NCBI GenBank assembly: GCA_029255685.2
Contig: CM055314.2
Span: forward strand, 5,102,399-5,166,398
Direction of reading: 5' to 3'
DNA: 64,000 nucleotides
Source: Silene conica
Lineage: Eukaryota; Streptophyta; Magnoliopsida; Caryophyllales; Caryophyllaceae
Shown here: positions 12,091 to 24,756 of the stretch, piece after piece
Layout of the letters: each line of letters begins with the position of its first letter
Position numbering within the stretch: position 1 is the stretch's first letter
Notes under the pieces: model-generated
What the model saw: only the letters and a program-made list of their open reading frames with translations
Told to the model about the DNA's origin: nothing
Database searches by the model: none
Translations under genes and position numbers: made by a program

Positions 12091-12512
12091 ACTTAAAAGT
12101 AAAACTAATATATTTAATAAAGTATTAAATACAAATTATAATTCTCACGATAATTTACAAGGTTAATCATTCAATTTTACTTTGAATTATAATTCACAAA
12201 TAAAAATTTAAATTTATGTTATTTTGACAAAAGTTTTTTAGATTGAATTAATTACATAACCAAAATAAATAATAAAAATAATAATAACAATAATTGTCGC
12301 AAAACACTAATAAACATAACAATTTTTGTGGCAAATATTAATTATCCGTGGTAAACATTTACTAAATTGTGGAAAATATATTTTGACTATATATTATGAC
12401 AATATATGTATAATATATTTTGACTATATATTATGACAACATTCATACAAAATAAGTTTGTCAAAGTTAATTCTACATCCCTCTGAATACAGCTAAAAAC
12501 TAAATACAATAA
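12091..12512. other. AT-rich intergenic DNA
   Basis: AT-rich sequence with a short duplicated TATATTTTGACTATATATTATGAC motif near 12375-12440. No gene or element recognised. Confidence 0.5.
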
Positions 12513-14461
12513 CTAAAACACTTTGTACATATCACTACTTCTTACACATCTCTTCCAAAGCCAATGAGAACTCCAAGCTTCCACGATCTCAATTTTCCTT
12601 GTTTCGGCAGCAAAAACAACACAAACAGAAAAACAAAGGCATCTCATAATAGGATACGGAAGAAAATGTATTTGTTTAGATCACAAAATAATACTATCGA
12701 AGCTGAAGCTGTAATAGCATTGTGTAATTATAGCTTGACAACACTTGAAAATGTATCGCCCATGTCAGCCGACTCATCCGGAAAGATAGTCTGGAGCCAT
12801 GTTTTAGGTCCAGTTAGATAGACGTCGGCTACTACGGTGAAGATTCCAGCAATAATTAGTCGGTGCGGGTGATCAAAGTAATTGAAGGAGTCTGAACTCC
12901 TTAAAAACACGCCAACCAGGAAACCCTCAGATACACATTTCATGAACAGGGTGATCAGAAGGAAGTTTTTCCTTTTAAAACGACGCACCACCCACACTAA
13001 TACAAGCCGACATGCTACTTGTATTATCAAAATCAGGAAAGAAGGCACGTAATTAGCTTGTAAACTCACCCCGGCGGATTTGGAGATTATCGGGCCGTAG
13101 AGCTTAAGGACACTGACCGCCGAAAAGAGACCAACTGAAGTCGAGACAAGTGTCACAACTAAACCAGGACGGTTAAGTGGTCCTAGGAGTAGAAATGGAG
13201 AGTTGATTTTCATCTTCTCAGCTTTTTTCTCCAGTCTCTCTAATTCCTCCCCAACATCTATTTTTCCTCTTAGTTTTTGTAGAATAGTTGTTGCTTTCGA
13301 TTTGTCATTTATTTCTAACATATAAATGGGACTCTCAAAGAGGAAAAAAGTAGAGAAAAAGAGAACCAAGATTATAACCCCGACACCTCCATATACAACC
13401 CTCCAAACCCAATAATAATTTGATAACATATAAGTTATCAAAACCGCAAGTGAAGCTCCAACAACTGATGAAATGTCATACAAGTTCGGCCAGTCAGGAG
13501 CAAATTCCTTTTGAATAATCTGAACGACCTGTCAAACAACATATATATTTCTAATTTACTAAAAAAATAATTACATACACAAAGTTAAATTCTAAATAGA
13601 GTTAGATATTAACTCGATTGAGATGTTATCTCAACGAGATTGATGACCCTATACATATTAAACCTAATATAAATCCAAATTAAAGCGATTTAATGTTTAT
13701 CTTGATATGTTTGACTTAATAATAAAGCTTAATCAAACCATATACTTCAAAGCAAAATGGTCGGTAGAAAATAGAAATAACATATCTAACCCTTTCAACA
13801 TATCAATCACCCGAAATGAAATCACTAGATAATGAATAAATGTACATAGTTAGGTTGACTAGCTTAACCATAATGACTGAACCAATTTAACCCGACTCGA
13901 CTCACTCAATTGTTACATATAATTAGATTCATAAAGATGATTTTGTAGATATATACCCGAGTTGTTGTTCCGATTCCAAGGTTGAGGATTATAAATTCGA
14001 GAAAAAATACTCCGCGGTTTGGTAGCCAAAATAGTCCTATTAAACCCAACAAGATCACCGAAAAAGAGCCTACTAAGGTCTTCTTACTGCCAAAGATTCT
14101 GCTCAAGAAGTATGTGGCGACAACTCATAAAATTTGGCACAGATGTGATGACACCAAAAATCCCCACATATGTATGTCGATAAATCCACAGTACAAGTTG
14201 ATGTTGGCATGAACTTTCTTTTTAAATAGGGTTGGAAATACTTTTTTGAAAAAGAAATCCAAACCAAATAATAGACCTACACAACAAACACGCGTTTACA
14301 CACATATTTGAGCATAAAATTCAATAATGTGATTAATAGAGTGTTATCACGAATTTACCTGGTAGAGTATTTAAGTACCCTACACTCAAACCAGTGCAGA
14401 CAAGGATGAAAAGACATAAACGGGTGTGCCATAGCCTTTTATTTTGGTGAATTCTCTGCAT
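12513..14461 (-). pseudogene. STP-type monosaccharide/H+ symporter pseudogene
   Basis: Predicted minus-strand exons are 14359-14461, 13957-14276 and 12513-13528. The reading follows plant sugar transport proteins (MFS): an N-terminal helix ending in a GLLFGLD-like turn, a large extracellular loop with a Cys, several membrane helices, a central loop (about 13200-13330) and a C-terminal PET-like motif near 12590 ending in HWLWKR. Exon 2 carries an in-frame TGA just before ATYFLSR. The C-terminal third needs frame changes: the long frame stops at 12728 and homology resumes near 12600 in another frame. Signature loops such as the canonical GR-rich and PESPR motifs are eroded. An intact STP would be about 510 residues. 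It is a decayed gene copy. Confidence 0.75.
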
Positions 14462-14657
14462 TTTTACATTGAATAATTTTGTATCAGCCCAAAGAACAAG
14501 TTCAATAATTTTTAGACAAGTAAACAAAAGCACTTAAGAATAGAGAATAATCAGCAAAACGAAAATTTCAAAGTATTTCTACTTTCTTTTGCAACTAATA
14601 CCATTAAAGATTAAGTAATTTACGCATCAGGAGATTTTGTGGAGATTGCTGAGGCAC

Positions 14658-15866
14658 CATGGCCATGACCTCTTCACCGAGATCTCCTGTGATGAGCAAC
14701 ATCACTAGGCGCAAAAAGAAACAAACAATGAATGGACAATGAGAGGAACAACCAGACACCTGTAGACCGGATACAGAGATACCCTTGAAAGAGAAATCTG
14801 TGAATGAGATTATAGGGGTTGCGGCATATAACATACAAACAGATGATGAAGATGGTGACAGTGATGAGATTGAAAGTATTCAAGATACTTTTGAATCTAT
14901 TGAAAATAACGGTGAGGGGATTTGGTATCAAAAACAAGGGAAACAATCTGTCCCTGTTTTGGATACCGAAGAGGAAATAATCCAATTATCTGATGATGAT
15001 GTGCAGGATGAAATTGCGTGTTGGAATACTGCATTATATGGATTCATTGTGGGTGCTAACCCGTCTTGGCAGGCAGTGGAGGGTTTTTTGAACAGAGTAT
15101 GGAAAAATCATACTATTACTAAGATCTCATTCATGCCCATTGGGATTTTTTTGGTCCGATTTGAGACAGAACAGATGAAGAACACTGTGTTGCAGGGAGG
15201 GCACTATCTGTTTGATGGCAAACCAATGATCCTAAAGGAATGGCAACCAGACATAGACTTGGAAAAGGAAGATGTTAAAGTGGTTCCAACATGGGTAAGA
15301 TTACATAGGCTACCACTCAAGTTCTGGGGGAATAGTCTCCCAAAGATTGCTGGTCTAATAGGTAAGTATGTGAAACCGGATGCTCTAACTGCGGATAGAA
15401 CAAGGTTAGGGTTTGCTTGGGTGCTCATTGAATACACTATTGGAAATAAGATACCAGAGAAGGTGCAATTTAAGGATGAGAAAGGACAACTGCTCAACAT
15501 AGAGGTCACTTTTGATTGGAAACCAGTCTTGTGTACAAAGTGCAAACGTATGGGGCATGACAATAAGGAATGCAGATCCAACATAAACCTCAGACACTTG
15601 ACAAAAACGAATGGAGGCCTCTTATCATACATGAAAACAAATCTGTAAACCAGTCTCAGAATGCACCACCAGCATGTACCAATAAATCAACACTATCAAA
15701 GGATGCTGAACCGACTGGTACTGTTGGTAATGCAGGAAATCCAGAGGTAGCACACCAGAGTGCATCAGAAGGAGAGGAAAATAGCAGTCCATCGTACAAG
15801 GAAAAACTCATTAGTACGAATGGCAAGACAAAAGCAGGTAACCCCAACCCACCCAGTAATCAATGA
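14658..15866 (+). pseudogene. LINE ORF1 (Gag-like, DUF4283 and zinc knuckle), frameshifted
   Basis: A candidate start ATGGCCATGACC at 14658 leads, after a frame change near 14740, into a long frame ending at 15648. A second frame overlaps from 15570 to 15866. The centre holds the DUF4283 fold typical of plant LINE ORF1 (AVEGFLNRVWKNH to WVRLHRLPLKFWG), followed by a CCHC knuckle CTKCKRMGHDNKEC near 15530-15575. The Ser/Asn-rich tail continues in the other frame. At least two frame changes are needed to read it through. ORF1 products bind element RNA. Confidence 0.75.
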
Positions 15867-16912
15867 ATTTTGGTTATTGGAATGTACGTGGGATGAATAG
15901 GGAGAATAAGCAGCGCGATGTACATACTTTCATGTTAGCTAATAAATTAGGATTATTTAGTCTTATAGAAACCAAAATAAAACCGTCTACTCAAAGCGAG
16001 GTTATGAGGAGATTTGGTGATTGGAGTGTGACCACAAACTCACATCTTCATGAGGGAGGCAGAATTTGAGTCTTATGGGATCCCAGACAATGTTCTCTGC
16101 AGGTACACAAATATACACCTCAACTCATTCACTGCTCTGTACAGGAGATGGGTTCTAATAAACAATTTGATATCACCTATGTTTATGCTTTTAACCACAT
16201 CAATGAAAGAGAAGAGTTGTGGAAGGACCTTGAGCACATAAGCCAACAAGGTAATGGTGCTTGGTCTGTGATGGGAGATTTTAATTGTGTTTTGACACCA
16301 GAGGAAAGGTTAGGAGGGAGATTTAATATTCATGAAGCCATTGCTTTTCAGCATTGCATTGATTCATGCTCACTTATAGATAACCCCGCTGAAGGGGCCT
16401 TATATACTTGGAATAATAAACAACCCCCAGAAGAGAGAGTTTTTAGTCGTATTGATAGAGTTTTAGTGAATCAGGAATGACTCACTGTTTTTCCTGATTA
16501 CAAAGCTCAATTTTTACCTGAAGGACTGTTTGACCACGCACCGTGCATCGTTAGCAATGGGGTGAAGGCCAACAATAAGAAGAGAAGTTTTAAATACTAT
16601 ACCATGTGGAGTGCGGATCCCAATTTCAACAACATAGTGAATGATTCTTGGCAGAGTGACATCCCAGGAACCAAAATGTTTCAACTTATCACCAAGCTCA
16701 GGAGATTAAAGGGTCCTCTAAAGCAAATCAACAAGGACGTGTACTCTAACATTGAAAAACAGGCTGATGTTGCACATGTTCAGTTGATTCAGAGGCAGAA
16801 GGAGCTTAGAGAGGATCCAGGGAATCTGGACCTTATGGAAGCAGAGCTTAAAGCCCATGGGGAATACAAAACCCTAGGAATGCGTGAAAATATCTCAAAG
16901 TTGCGTAAATAA
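15863..16912 (+). pseudogene. LINE ORF2, APE-type endonuclease portion
   Basis: The reading starts MNFGYWNVRGMN four bases before the end of the previous frame. It carries endonuclease/exonuclease/phosphatase motifs in order: WNVRGMN, ETK, GDFN (near 16280), RIDRVLV (near 16455) and DHAP (near 16535). Interruptions include a frame change and stop near 16068 and a TGA at about 16478. After the endonuclease there is a helical region (about 16560-16912), then homology stops. No reverse transcriptase motif (YADD-like) is present. This domain would nick target DNA in an intact element. Confidence 0.75.
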
Positions 16913-16948
16913 AAATAGACTAAGTGCGGGTATATATAGTGTGCGAAA

Positions 16949-17075
16949 TCTGAAATTTGACTCTCAGCCGGTCAACCGGCTGCCGGTCATATGACCGACT
17001 AAGAGTAAAAAACGTAAACAATTAATTTTTCCTTCATTGAACTTGATTATGAGCCGACCGGCCGGCTGCCGGCTG
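16949..17075. repeat. GC-rich palindromic repeat array, left part
   Basis: Two units built from CCGGCTGCCGG-type palindromes (16966-17008 and 17051-17075) in AT-rich DNA, spaced about 95 bp apart. The solo LTR separates the array from its continuation at 26533-26850. Confidence 0.7.
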
Positions 17076-17673
17076 TGATAGTTTATATACTATTTAGTCA
17101 TACTAATATAATTATCTTATAATTAGTTGATCTTATGCATGCTTAACTAAATAAAATGTCGAGATATAAGAGGAAGAATGAGCTCCCTTACAATGATAAT
17201 CTCGGCTAAAATAGGGCACAAGTGAAGTCACCTTCTTCACTTGTTCTTGAGCTTATCACACGGATGATCCTCCTTGAACCTTCAAAGAGATGGCCTCCAA
17301 AAGATGAACACCAAGACACACTACACTCAATGTTTTGTATGTTATTATGCTAGAATCAACACACAAAATCTCTAGATAGTATAAGGAGGCACACGGTTTT
17401 TAGGGTTAGAAAAATAGGAATTATTTTTCTTTCTTTCTTTTGTTCTCTCTAAACAAAACCCTAGCCAACACCAGAATGAATGTCACATTTAGCAAGAACA
17501 TGGTTTTGTTCTTCTCAAGTGAGCCGTGAGCCATGGGTTAGGGTGCCCAATGAAGGCTTCCTCAAAACACACACTTGTCTCCCATGCTTATTCATGCATT
17601 AAATAACATGTTCCTCTAATGTTCCCATAATATAACAAGTATGTTTGTATATGTGTGTTAGATCACACGGTCC

Positions 17674-18896
17674 TGTTGGGAAATGTGTCCTCAACAATAG
17701 TGCGATCACGATAATGATAAAAATCATTGTCATAAATCTTATGAAATGAATATGCAAGGGACGATCCGATATTTGATATAGTCAACTGACCAACATTAAT
17801 CGGTAATGATTGGCTGACTAGAGTTTAACATTACTGTCGTGTGACGGTGGTGGTCAGTTGATCCCTTTAGGTCACACCTTTAGGACTAACCCCTTAATCG
17901 TATATTGATTAATTGTATAGGATACAGATTGATCGATATTATAAAACCGTATGTTGAGAAATTAGAGGTTGAATCTTAAGGTAAGATTTATATTTGAAAT
18001 TGAAAAGTGTCAATTGTCAAGTATTAATCGATATTTATGAAATATCGAAAATTAGTATAAAGAATGGTTTATGGTTATAACAAACGTTGTTAGTACATCG
18101 TATCGACGATTATTACGATAACCATATGTTGAGACAATGATTTCGAATCAACTCAATGATTTGTTAAATATAATTTTATTAATTTAGAAATATTATTTAC
18201 ATGGTAAATTTATATTTTAAATTAATACAATTGTTATGTCACATAAGATGTTACATAAATTATACAAATTATAAAACGTAAAATAAAAGAGCATTTTACG
18301 TTTATATGTACCGGTTGGTGTGGTAATGTTTTATGGGTTTAAATAAGGATTAATTACCCTAAAGACACATTAAGTTATTAGACTTAAAACCTAAGGTGTA
18401 GTGCAAGACACAAGTTGACTCTTTCACTAACCTAGGCCTTGTGTCCCACGGCCAAACCCACCCAACCATCCCATTCTATAAATATGTTGTTAGACACATA
18501 TTAAAGAGCTAATGAAAACCTAATATCTTTCTAGTGTGAGAAAGTGCTAATAAAACCTCAATAATATTATCTTCATAATATTTCGACAATACTATTGTTA
18601 GTATTAGTATACGGTTTTGACCTTAATCCGTCTCCTAGCTCGGGTTTGGTTTTGGTTCGATTAAAGGGTAAGTCTTGGTGCGCACTCATTGGAGGCAAGC
18701 TTACTTGGTTGCTCTTGGAGGATCGTCCTTAGCATATTTTCGGACCGGTTGTAAGAATACGATTCTCACTAATTCCGCTTTTATTTTGCATGCATAAGAT
18801 TAAAACGTTTAAACTATATTAATATGAGTTTAATTAGTTTATTAGCAAGACTAATAACAAGTAATTAGCTAGTATGACTACCTCGTGAAACCAACA
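17674..18896 (+). repeat. 5' LTR of retrotransposon copy 2
   Basis: 1223 bp, no difference from 24757-25979 seen by eye (constant offset 7083). A TATA-like TTCTATAAATATG near 18475-18487 is the probable core promoter. Confidence 0.92.
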
Positions 18897-18898
18897 AT

Positions 18899-18911
18899 TG
18901 GTATCAGAGCC
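18899..18911 (+). other. primer-binding site (tRNA-iMet type), copy 2
   Basis: TGGTATCAGAGCC begins two bases after the 5' LTR, the same as in copy 1. Confidence 0.88.
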
Positions 18912-21356
18912 ATAAGGTTGTTTGCATGCAACTCGATTTTATACGTTTTTGCGAGAAAATACGATTTTAATTAAAAAACGAATATGAGTAGTACATATAG
19001 GATATGCACGAAAATGATAATGCATGTATATTTCTGGTCTTAAAATAGTTTTAAGTCATTTTGATGATTTATGGAATAATATTGTTCATTATTGTAATTA
19101 ATTTGATTAATTTATGCTTAAATCGGTTTAATATATGGATATTCGGGAAAAATAGCTAAATAATATTTCTGGCCATGAATTTTAAATATGTTCTCACATG
19201 CATTTAACATATTATGAATATAAATAATTTTCGAAATTATTGAGTTTTATGCATGGTTTATGATTTTAATGGTTAAAAAGTCATAAAATGAGTTAAATAT
19301 GGGATAAATAGTTATATTATGAATTTAACTATGAAAATTTTTGTACATGTCACATGCAATATTTAAAACATATGATGAATTTTCAGGAAATTTTTCGTTT
19401 ATATTGCATGAATATTGATTTTTATCGTAAAAATCGTAATATTAGTGACATATTTTAGCTTAAATAGTTTAAGTCCGAATTTGACCATAAAAATTTAATA
19501 TAGTGTCACATATATTATTTCTAGCATGCATGTGAATTTTGAGCTTTTAATCTCAAATATTGCATGAGAAATGATTTTAATCGGTAAAATCGCGTAATAT
19601 ATGACACGAATTATTAAAAATAGTAAATGTTGCTAAAATGGTCCGAAAAATTCACCCATATTAGTCATATTACATATGATCATCAACATATTTTTATTTT
19701 GTGCCAAAAGTTTCAGAAATTTTAATTTTAATTTTAAAGGGTTAAAGTTGAAATTGAGTGTTTAAGGAGTCATAATCTTACTTTTCAGATTTAAAACAGT
19801 GTGCACCTGATTTTTCTGCATTTTTCAGATACTTTGAGTGTCTAGGAAGATGTAAAAATTATATTAGTATTTTATTTCATAATTTTTGGAATAGTTTTGA
19901 ATTTTTCGAAATATTATGCATATTATACGGCTATTTTACGAAATAAATGGTGTATTTCGAAAATATTTATTTTTAAGGATCTGAAATCTTAAGAAATTTT
20001 CAGTATGTTCAAAATTTTGAATTTTGAATTTTCGAAATTTTTATGACTCGTTTGATTATTTTAATGCTATTTCCCGTAAAACCGATTAAAACCGAACAAT
20101 ATTAAAATAAAAGTTAAGTTATTTCGAAATTTGAGTAAGACTAAATTTTGATTCCTAAAATGTGTTAGGAAACTTAACTAAATTGTGAATAGTGATTCAT
20201 AAAGTGATTAGTGATTTTAAAATTGTTTAAATCACGTTATTCCATAAAACCGTGTTATTACGAATAACGATGTTTAAAACGTGTTTAAATAGGACGATTT
20301 GGCCTAGGTTTTGCATTTTACATAAGCATTGCATATTTAATTATTATTTATGAATGTCATAATTTATCTACGTAATTTTGAATTATGTAATTTCTTAGTA
20401 TGGCCTTAGATTTTAGTCGATAATTCCCGTAATGTAAGGGTTTATCGATTCGGTTGTAATTTAATGTGATCTCGTATCACTTTATTTTATTGTTTTATTT
20501 TATTTTATAATGTATAAAATAGATAGAAAATTTGTAATTATTTGTAATTCCGGAGATCCTTGAAGACGGTGCCATTTCGGAAAGGAGTTCCGACCAAGAC
20601 GGAGTTTGCCTTGGGATGCGTGCCGCGTGTGAAGTTCAAGGGACCAAAGGAGTTGGTTTCCGAATTTGTAATTTAAATTTTCTATTTTAGGAAAGGCCAT
20701 ACTAGGGTTTATTATTTATGCTTTTAATTTGTGCTTATTTCGCTTGCATGCATAGCCAAATCGTCATCCAAACATCATGCATTTCATCGATTTTATCGAC
20801 CGTGTCAATTAAATTTATCGATAATTCACCGACTTAGTTCACTTAAAGGAGATAGATAATAAATTGACAAGATCTCTTACGTTATTTAAAAATCGAGACA
20901 TAGCCATACCAAAAAGTAAAGGACCCGCGAAGGATCTTCTTCATAAGGGAGTAGGCTCGGCTAAACCGGGGTACAAACCTTATTACGTTGGTGAAGTGGG
21001 GTAATATGATTACGTTTTTCTTGAAATTTGGTCGATCTCGACGAAGGTATTCGAGCCACCGTAGTGGTAATAAGTTCGGGCTAAGATAAGAATTAGAGTA
21101 ATTTTATCGACCGAGAGTTCTAAAAGTAGAATTGATTAAGGAGTTAATCTACCGAGTCATATTAATGAGGGATGTATCGGCTAAACCGTGCCCGAGTTAG
21201 TATGTATTTGGGTCTCGGAATCATTTACTTAATTGGGTAAGAGATCATTAAGTAGATGCTTAACTTGTTTAAAAATTTACAAGTTTAATTATTAAAACGA
21301 TAATTGTGTTTTAATTCCTTTATATTTTATTGTAGTACAATTTCGATTTTCAATCA
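18912..21356 (+). other. untranslated leader of retrotransposon copy 2
   Basis: About 2.4 kb of AT-rich sequence that aligns with 5765-8225 reversed. No ORF of note. The leader is long for a Copia element and has stayed collinear in both copies. Confidence 0.65.
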
Positions 21357-22148
21357 ATGGCAAATAACGCTCCATCACTCCCACAACACGACTCGTTGCT
21401 CCAATCTTTCATGAATCGTTGCAAGCTTAGGAAGCAAGGCACTAATTTCAATGATTGGGAATCCCAATTACTTCTTGCTGCGGAAGGTGACAATAAGATT
21501 TGTTTCCTTACAAGAACCGCTCCTCCTATTCCTACTGCTCACTCCACGATTGAGATTCGTGAGGCCTATGAGGCCTATATGAAGGAGTCAAATATTCTTA
21601 GAGACATAATCATTTTCACTTTGGAGCCGGATCTCCGAGACAGAATGATTATGTTTAGCACGGCAAATGAGATTTACACCAAGCTTAAGAATATGTTTTA
21701 TCGAACTCCAAGAACTTTGCTTGATGAAGTAATTTCTGCTTGTTTTGATCCTAATTCTTATAAGGATCAACTTTCAAATTCTCATGTGATTAAGTCGGTT
21801 GATTCATCCGAAATCTTGCGAACTAAATGCTTGCGAGCTCATGAATCTGTTATAGTAAATCGATTTCTTCGCGCCCTTAAAAAGCATTCGCGGGAAAGGA
21901 GGGATTTTGGACTTATTCGAAGTCCTAAGAAGAACTCACTTAATCTTGAGAATAAGAGCAACAGGAAGCAAGAAAAGGGAAATGGTAAAGGAAAAGGGAA
22001 AATGTCATCCTTGACCACATCATCTTCAAAGGTTGAAAACAAATGCCATTATTGCATGAAAATAGGGCATTGGAAACGGAATTGTCCAATGTATTTGGCC
22101 GACCTAAAGCTTGAAAAGTTCACTCTTTTGGTAATAATTCTTGTTTAA
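21357..22148 (+). pseudogene. gag: degenerate Gag of retrotransposon copy 2
   Basis: A 263-residue frame starting MANNAP, against 308 in copy 1. The first 130 or so residues and the zinc knuckle CHYCMKIGHWKRNC align with copy 1. The middle (about 21750-21900) has lost about 45 residues and reads unlike copy 1, which suggests internal deletions with compensating frame changes. A conserved downstream reading at 22221-22343 begins GTPSKN and could be a second exon after a short intron with an acceptor at TTTTAAAG. Because the capsid-like middle is disrupted, this Gag is probably not functional by itself. Confidence 0.75.
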
Positions 22149-22343
22149 ATTCATGTTATAACATTAACTTTTGTATAGTGATGCAAGTTGTTAATGCTAA
22201 CCCTTTTAAATTGTTTTAAAGGGACTCCATCCAAAAACTATGGCAAGGAGAAAGGAAAGGAGAGCTTAAAGCTCATTCCATGGATGGCTAAGGTAGCATC
22301 CGAGATTGAAGACATGAAGAGCATGGCTCTAATTTTCATTTGA

Positions 22344-24745
22344 TGTCTTCTTTTTGCATTTTAATTTAAGAACTTTGTATTTCTTGTATGACAAGAATAT
22401 TGTTGAAACAATGGTTGTAATAGTGGTGACTTGGTTTTCAACCCAAGTCATCCTTTTGTTCTTAATCAAACATGTTTGGTTGTTCTAAAATGCTTTTATA
22501 ACATGAATTGATACGATTTTCATAGATCGTAATAAAGTACCTTGAATGATTCACCGTACGGAAGAAATGATAGGATCATTATAAAAGTAATACGACTTAC
22601 TTAAAAACGAGAATTGAATCCCGTGAAATACTTCAAATTCAAACATAAGAACATCAGTTCATTATAAGATTTTCACCTTAAATGAAAGAATATGTTAATG
22701 TCTCAAATACTCACATAATTCTTTATCCAATACATTGTTGACGGGCGAAAATGCTATCCTTCCTAAAATACAGGTTATTTTAGAGGATAGAGTGGGAGAA
22801 ATTCTACGCCCGTAAACCAATGAAATCAACATAGGATCTTGGAGAAGAGTTCTATGAGGAGTCCTTGAGAAGAACTCTAAGAAATTGGATAGAAGAAACT
22901 ACGAGAGGACACTGAAGAAACTACGCGAGGACACAAAAGGAAAATGTTCCATATGTTGTCAAAAGTTCCTAGAGAGGACAAAGGGAACCGCGAGTGTTAA
23001 CGGAAGGAAATCGTTTCCATGATGTTAATGTTTCTGTTTTATAAAGATAATAGGGGAGAAATCGTCTCCCGTTCTCATGATAATACTAAAATTCTTTCCG
23101 TGGGAAAGAAAATAAGAATGAAATGTTCATTACGAGTTGAGAAAATGTTTGAAGTAAATCAAGATGAAATGTTCATTACGAGTTGAGAAAATGTTTGAAG
23201 TAAATCAAGATGAAATGTTCATTACGAGTTGAGAAAATGTTTGAAGTAAATCAAGATGAAATGTTCATTACGAGTTGAGAAAATGTTTGAAGTAAATCAA
23301 AATGAAATGTTCATTATGAGTTGAAGAAATGTTTGAAGATGTTACTTAATCACTATGAAGATAGTGGGAGTTATTAAACTATAAGATAGTTATGTGAAAT
23401 TCAGTGGGAGAAAAGTTATTAAGGAAACAAAACCTACCATTTAGAGAGAATGGTGATTCTTTAAAAGGTAAAGAATACGAGGTTTTTCAATTCTACATGA
23501 ATATATGTTAAGAACATGAATCATAAGTGAGTTTATTATATGATAATGAAACGTCACTGATCAGATTACAAGGTTTGAATTTGAATCCGAGATATGAATA
23601 TGTTGATTCATATAACCTTGATCAAAATGCCATAAGTTGAAATATAGTCCTATTTCGATATAAGTTTCTCGAGGAGAACTAAGAGATCGAATCTAGGTGA
23701 ACTACAATATAAATTCTAGTACAATATGACTATGTTCGTATGGATGACATGTCATGAGTTTTATGAAAACAGTGGGAGCTTCCTTAAAGTAAGGAGACTC
23801 GAGTCAAGTATAAAAGACTTGAAGTGTACTTGAATAAAGATCATATTATACGAGATAATATGAGTCAAAAGGAAACCGAAATTTGTAGGTTAAAGGATGT
23901 GAAGATAAGGTATATTCACATAGCAAACCATTAATACAAATTGATGTATGATCATCAAAGATTGTTTATGTGGAGCAACAATATCGTATTGTTTGTTCGC
24001 ACATAACAATCACTCTTATCGTTTGAGTTATTATTATTAATATTAACTCACAATTTATACTTTGTGAAATCCAAATGGGTTGTAAGAGACAATTTGAACC
24101 CCATAAGTGAACTGGATTAACTTAGTATAGCCCATAGTCGCTTGTATGAGGTGACGTCTCGAAGCGACTACAATGTGAGGCGATTGATGGCAAGTTCAAA
24201 TGTCATAGAGTCATATGGGATGACTAGTCGATCACATCGGCAGACTGTGTAACACTCTGTTGGGCATTTAGTGACCGCTTATAGAGTTCTGGAAATTTTA
24301 TAATTAGCCCGGTCGTGGCGAGAGCTACTATATTATTCACATAAGTCGATTCTTTGACTTGAGACTGTTCGCCCAAGGTGATGCAGCCTCAGATTGACTT
24401 TGATTTTAGCTCTACGATCATCCGTTAAAAGGGGTCAAATGGGCTTCTTTTGGGTCATGATGGACTGTGTTAGTCGAAGGGAACAGTAGGATAGGAATTG
24501 TCCAACCCCTTTGTCAGGGTTGTCTTAAATCTCAGGGCCACTCGAGGAGAAGTTTAACTGGAAATGCGTGGCCACGCTCGGAAGGTATCTATGGTAGATA
24601 ATTCCGGTCAAAGCAGTTAAATCTCCAGATCGAGAAAACCACTCAAGATATGATCAAATGCAAGTACGACCTGGAAGACACCTTGCATTGAGTGGGAGAT
24701 GACGTAATAGGACAAGAGAATTGGTGACGCACACTTGTCGAGGAC
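22344..24745 (+). other. non-coding 3' region of retrotransposon copy 2
   Basis: No pol ORF. It contains five tandem 46-bp units at 23118-23340 that copy 1 holds only about twice. From about 24030 onward it is nearly identical to the copy 1 region 2339-3080 reversed. Confidence 0.7.
23118..23340 (+). repeat. 46-bp tandem repeat (five units) in copy 2
   Basis: Units start at 23118, 23164, 23210, 23256 and 23302. Each begins ATGAAATGTTCATTACGAGT, and the last is slightly diverged. Copy 1 has only about two units near 3800-3890. Confidence 0.88.
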
Positions 24746-24756
24746 AAGTGGGAGAT
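24746..24756 (+). other. polypurine tract of copy 2
   Basis: AAGTGGGAGAT directly before the 3' LTR, identical to the tract of copy 1. Confidence 0.75.

Larger units (their letters stand above)
14594..16912 (+). mobile_element. LINE (non-LTR retrotransposon), 3'-truncated
   Basis: The 5' portion of a plant LINE holds ORF1 (DUF4283 plus CCHC zinc knuckle) and the start of ORF2 (endonuclease). Homology stops at about 16912, before the reverse transcriptase, where the GC-rich repeat array begins. The loss of the 3' end is unusual, since LINE copies normally lose their 5' end. A later deletion or insertion at the junction is therefore likely. Stops and a frame change show that it is dead. Confidence 0.8.

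Noticed and set aside
16946..17075. CRISPR-like array suspected from evenly spaced palindromic repeats
   Set aside because: The units are imperfect and GC-rich with diverged spacers, in a plant nuclear context, and no cas genes are present. It is treated as a eukaryotic repeat array.
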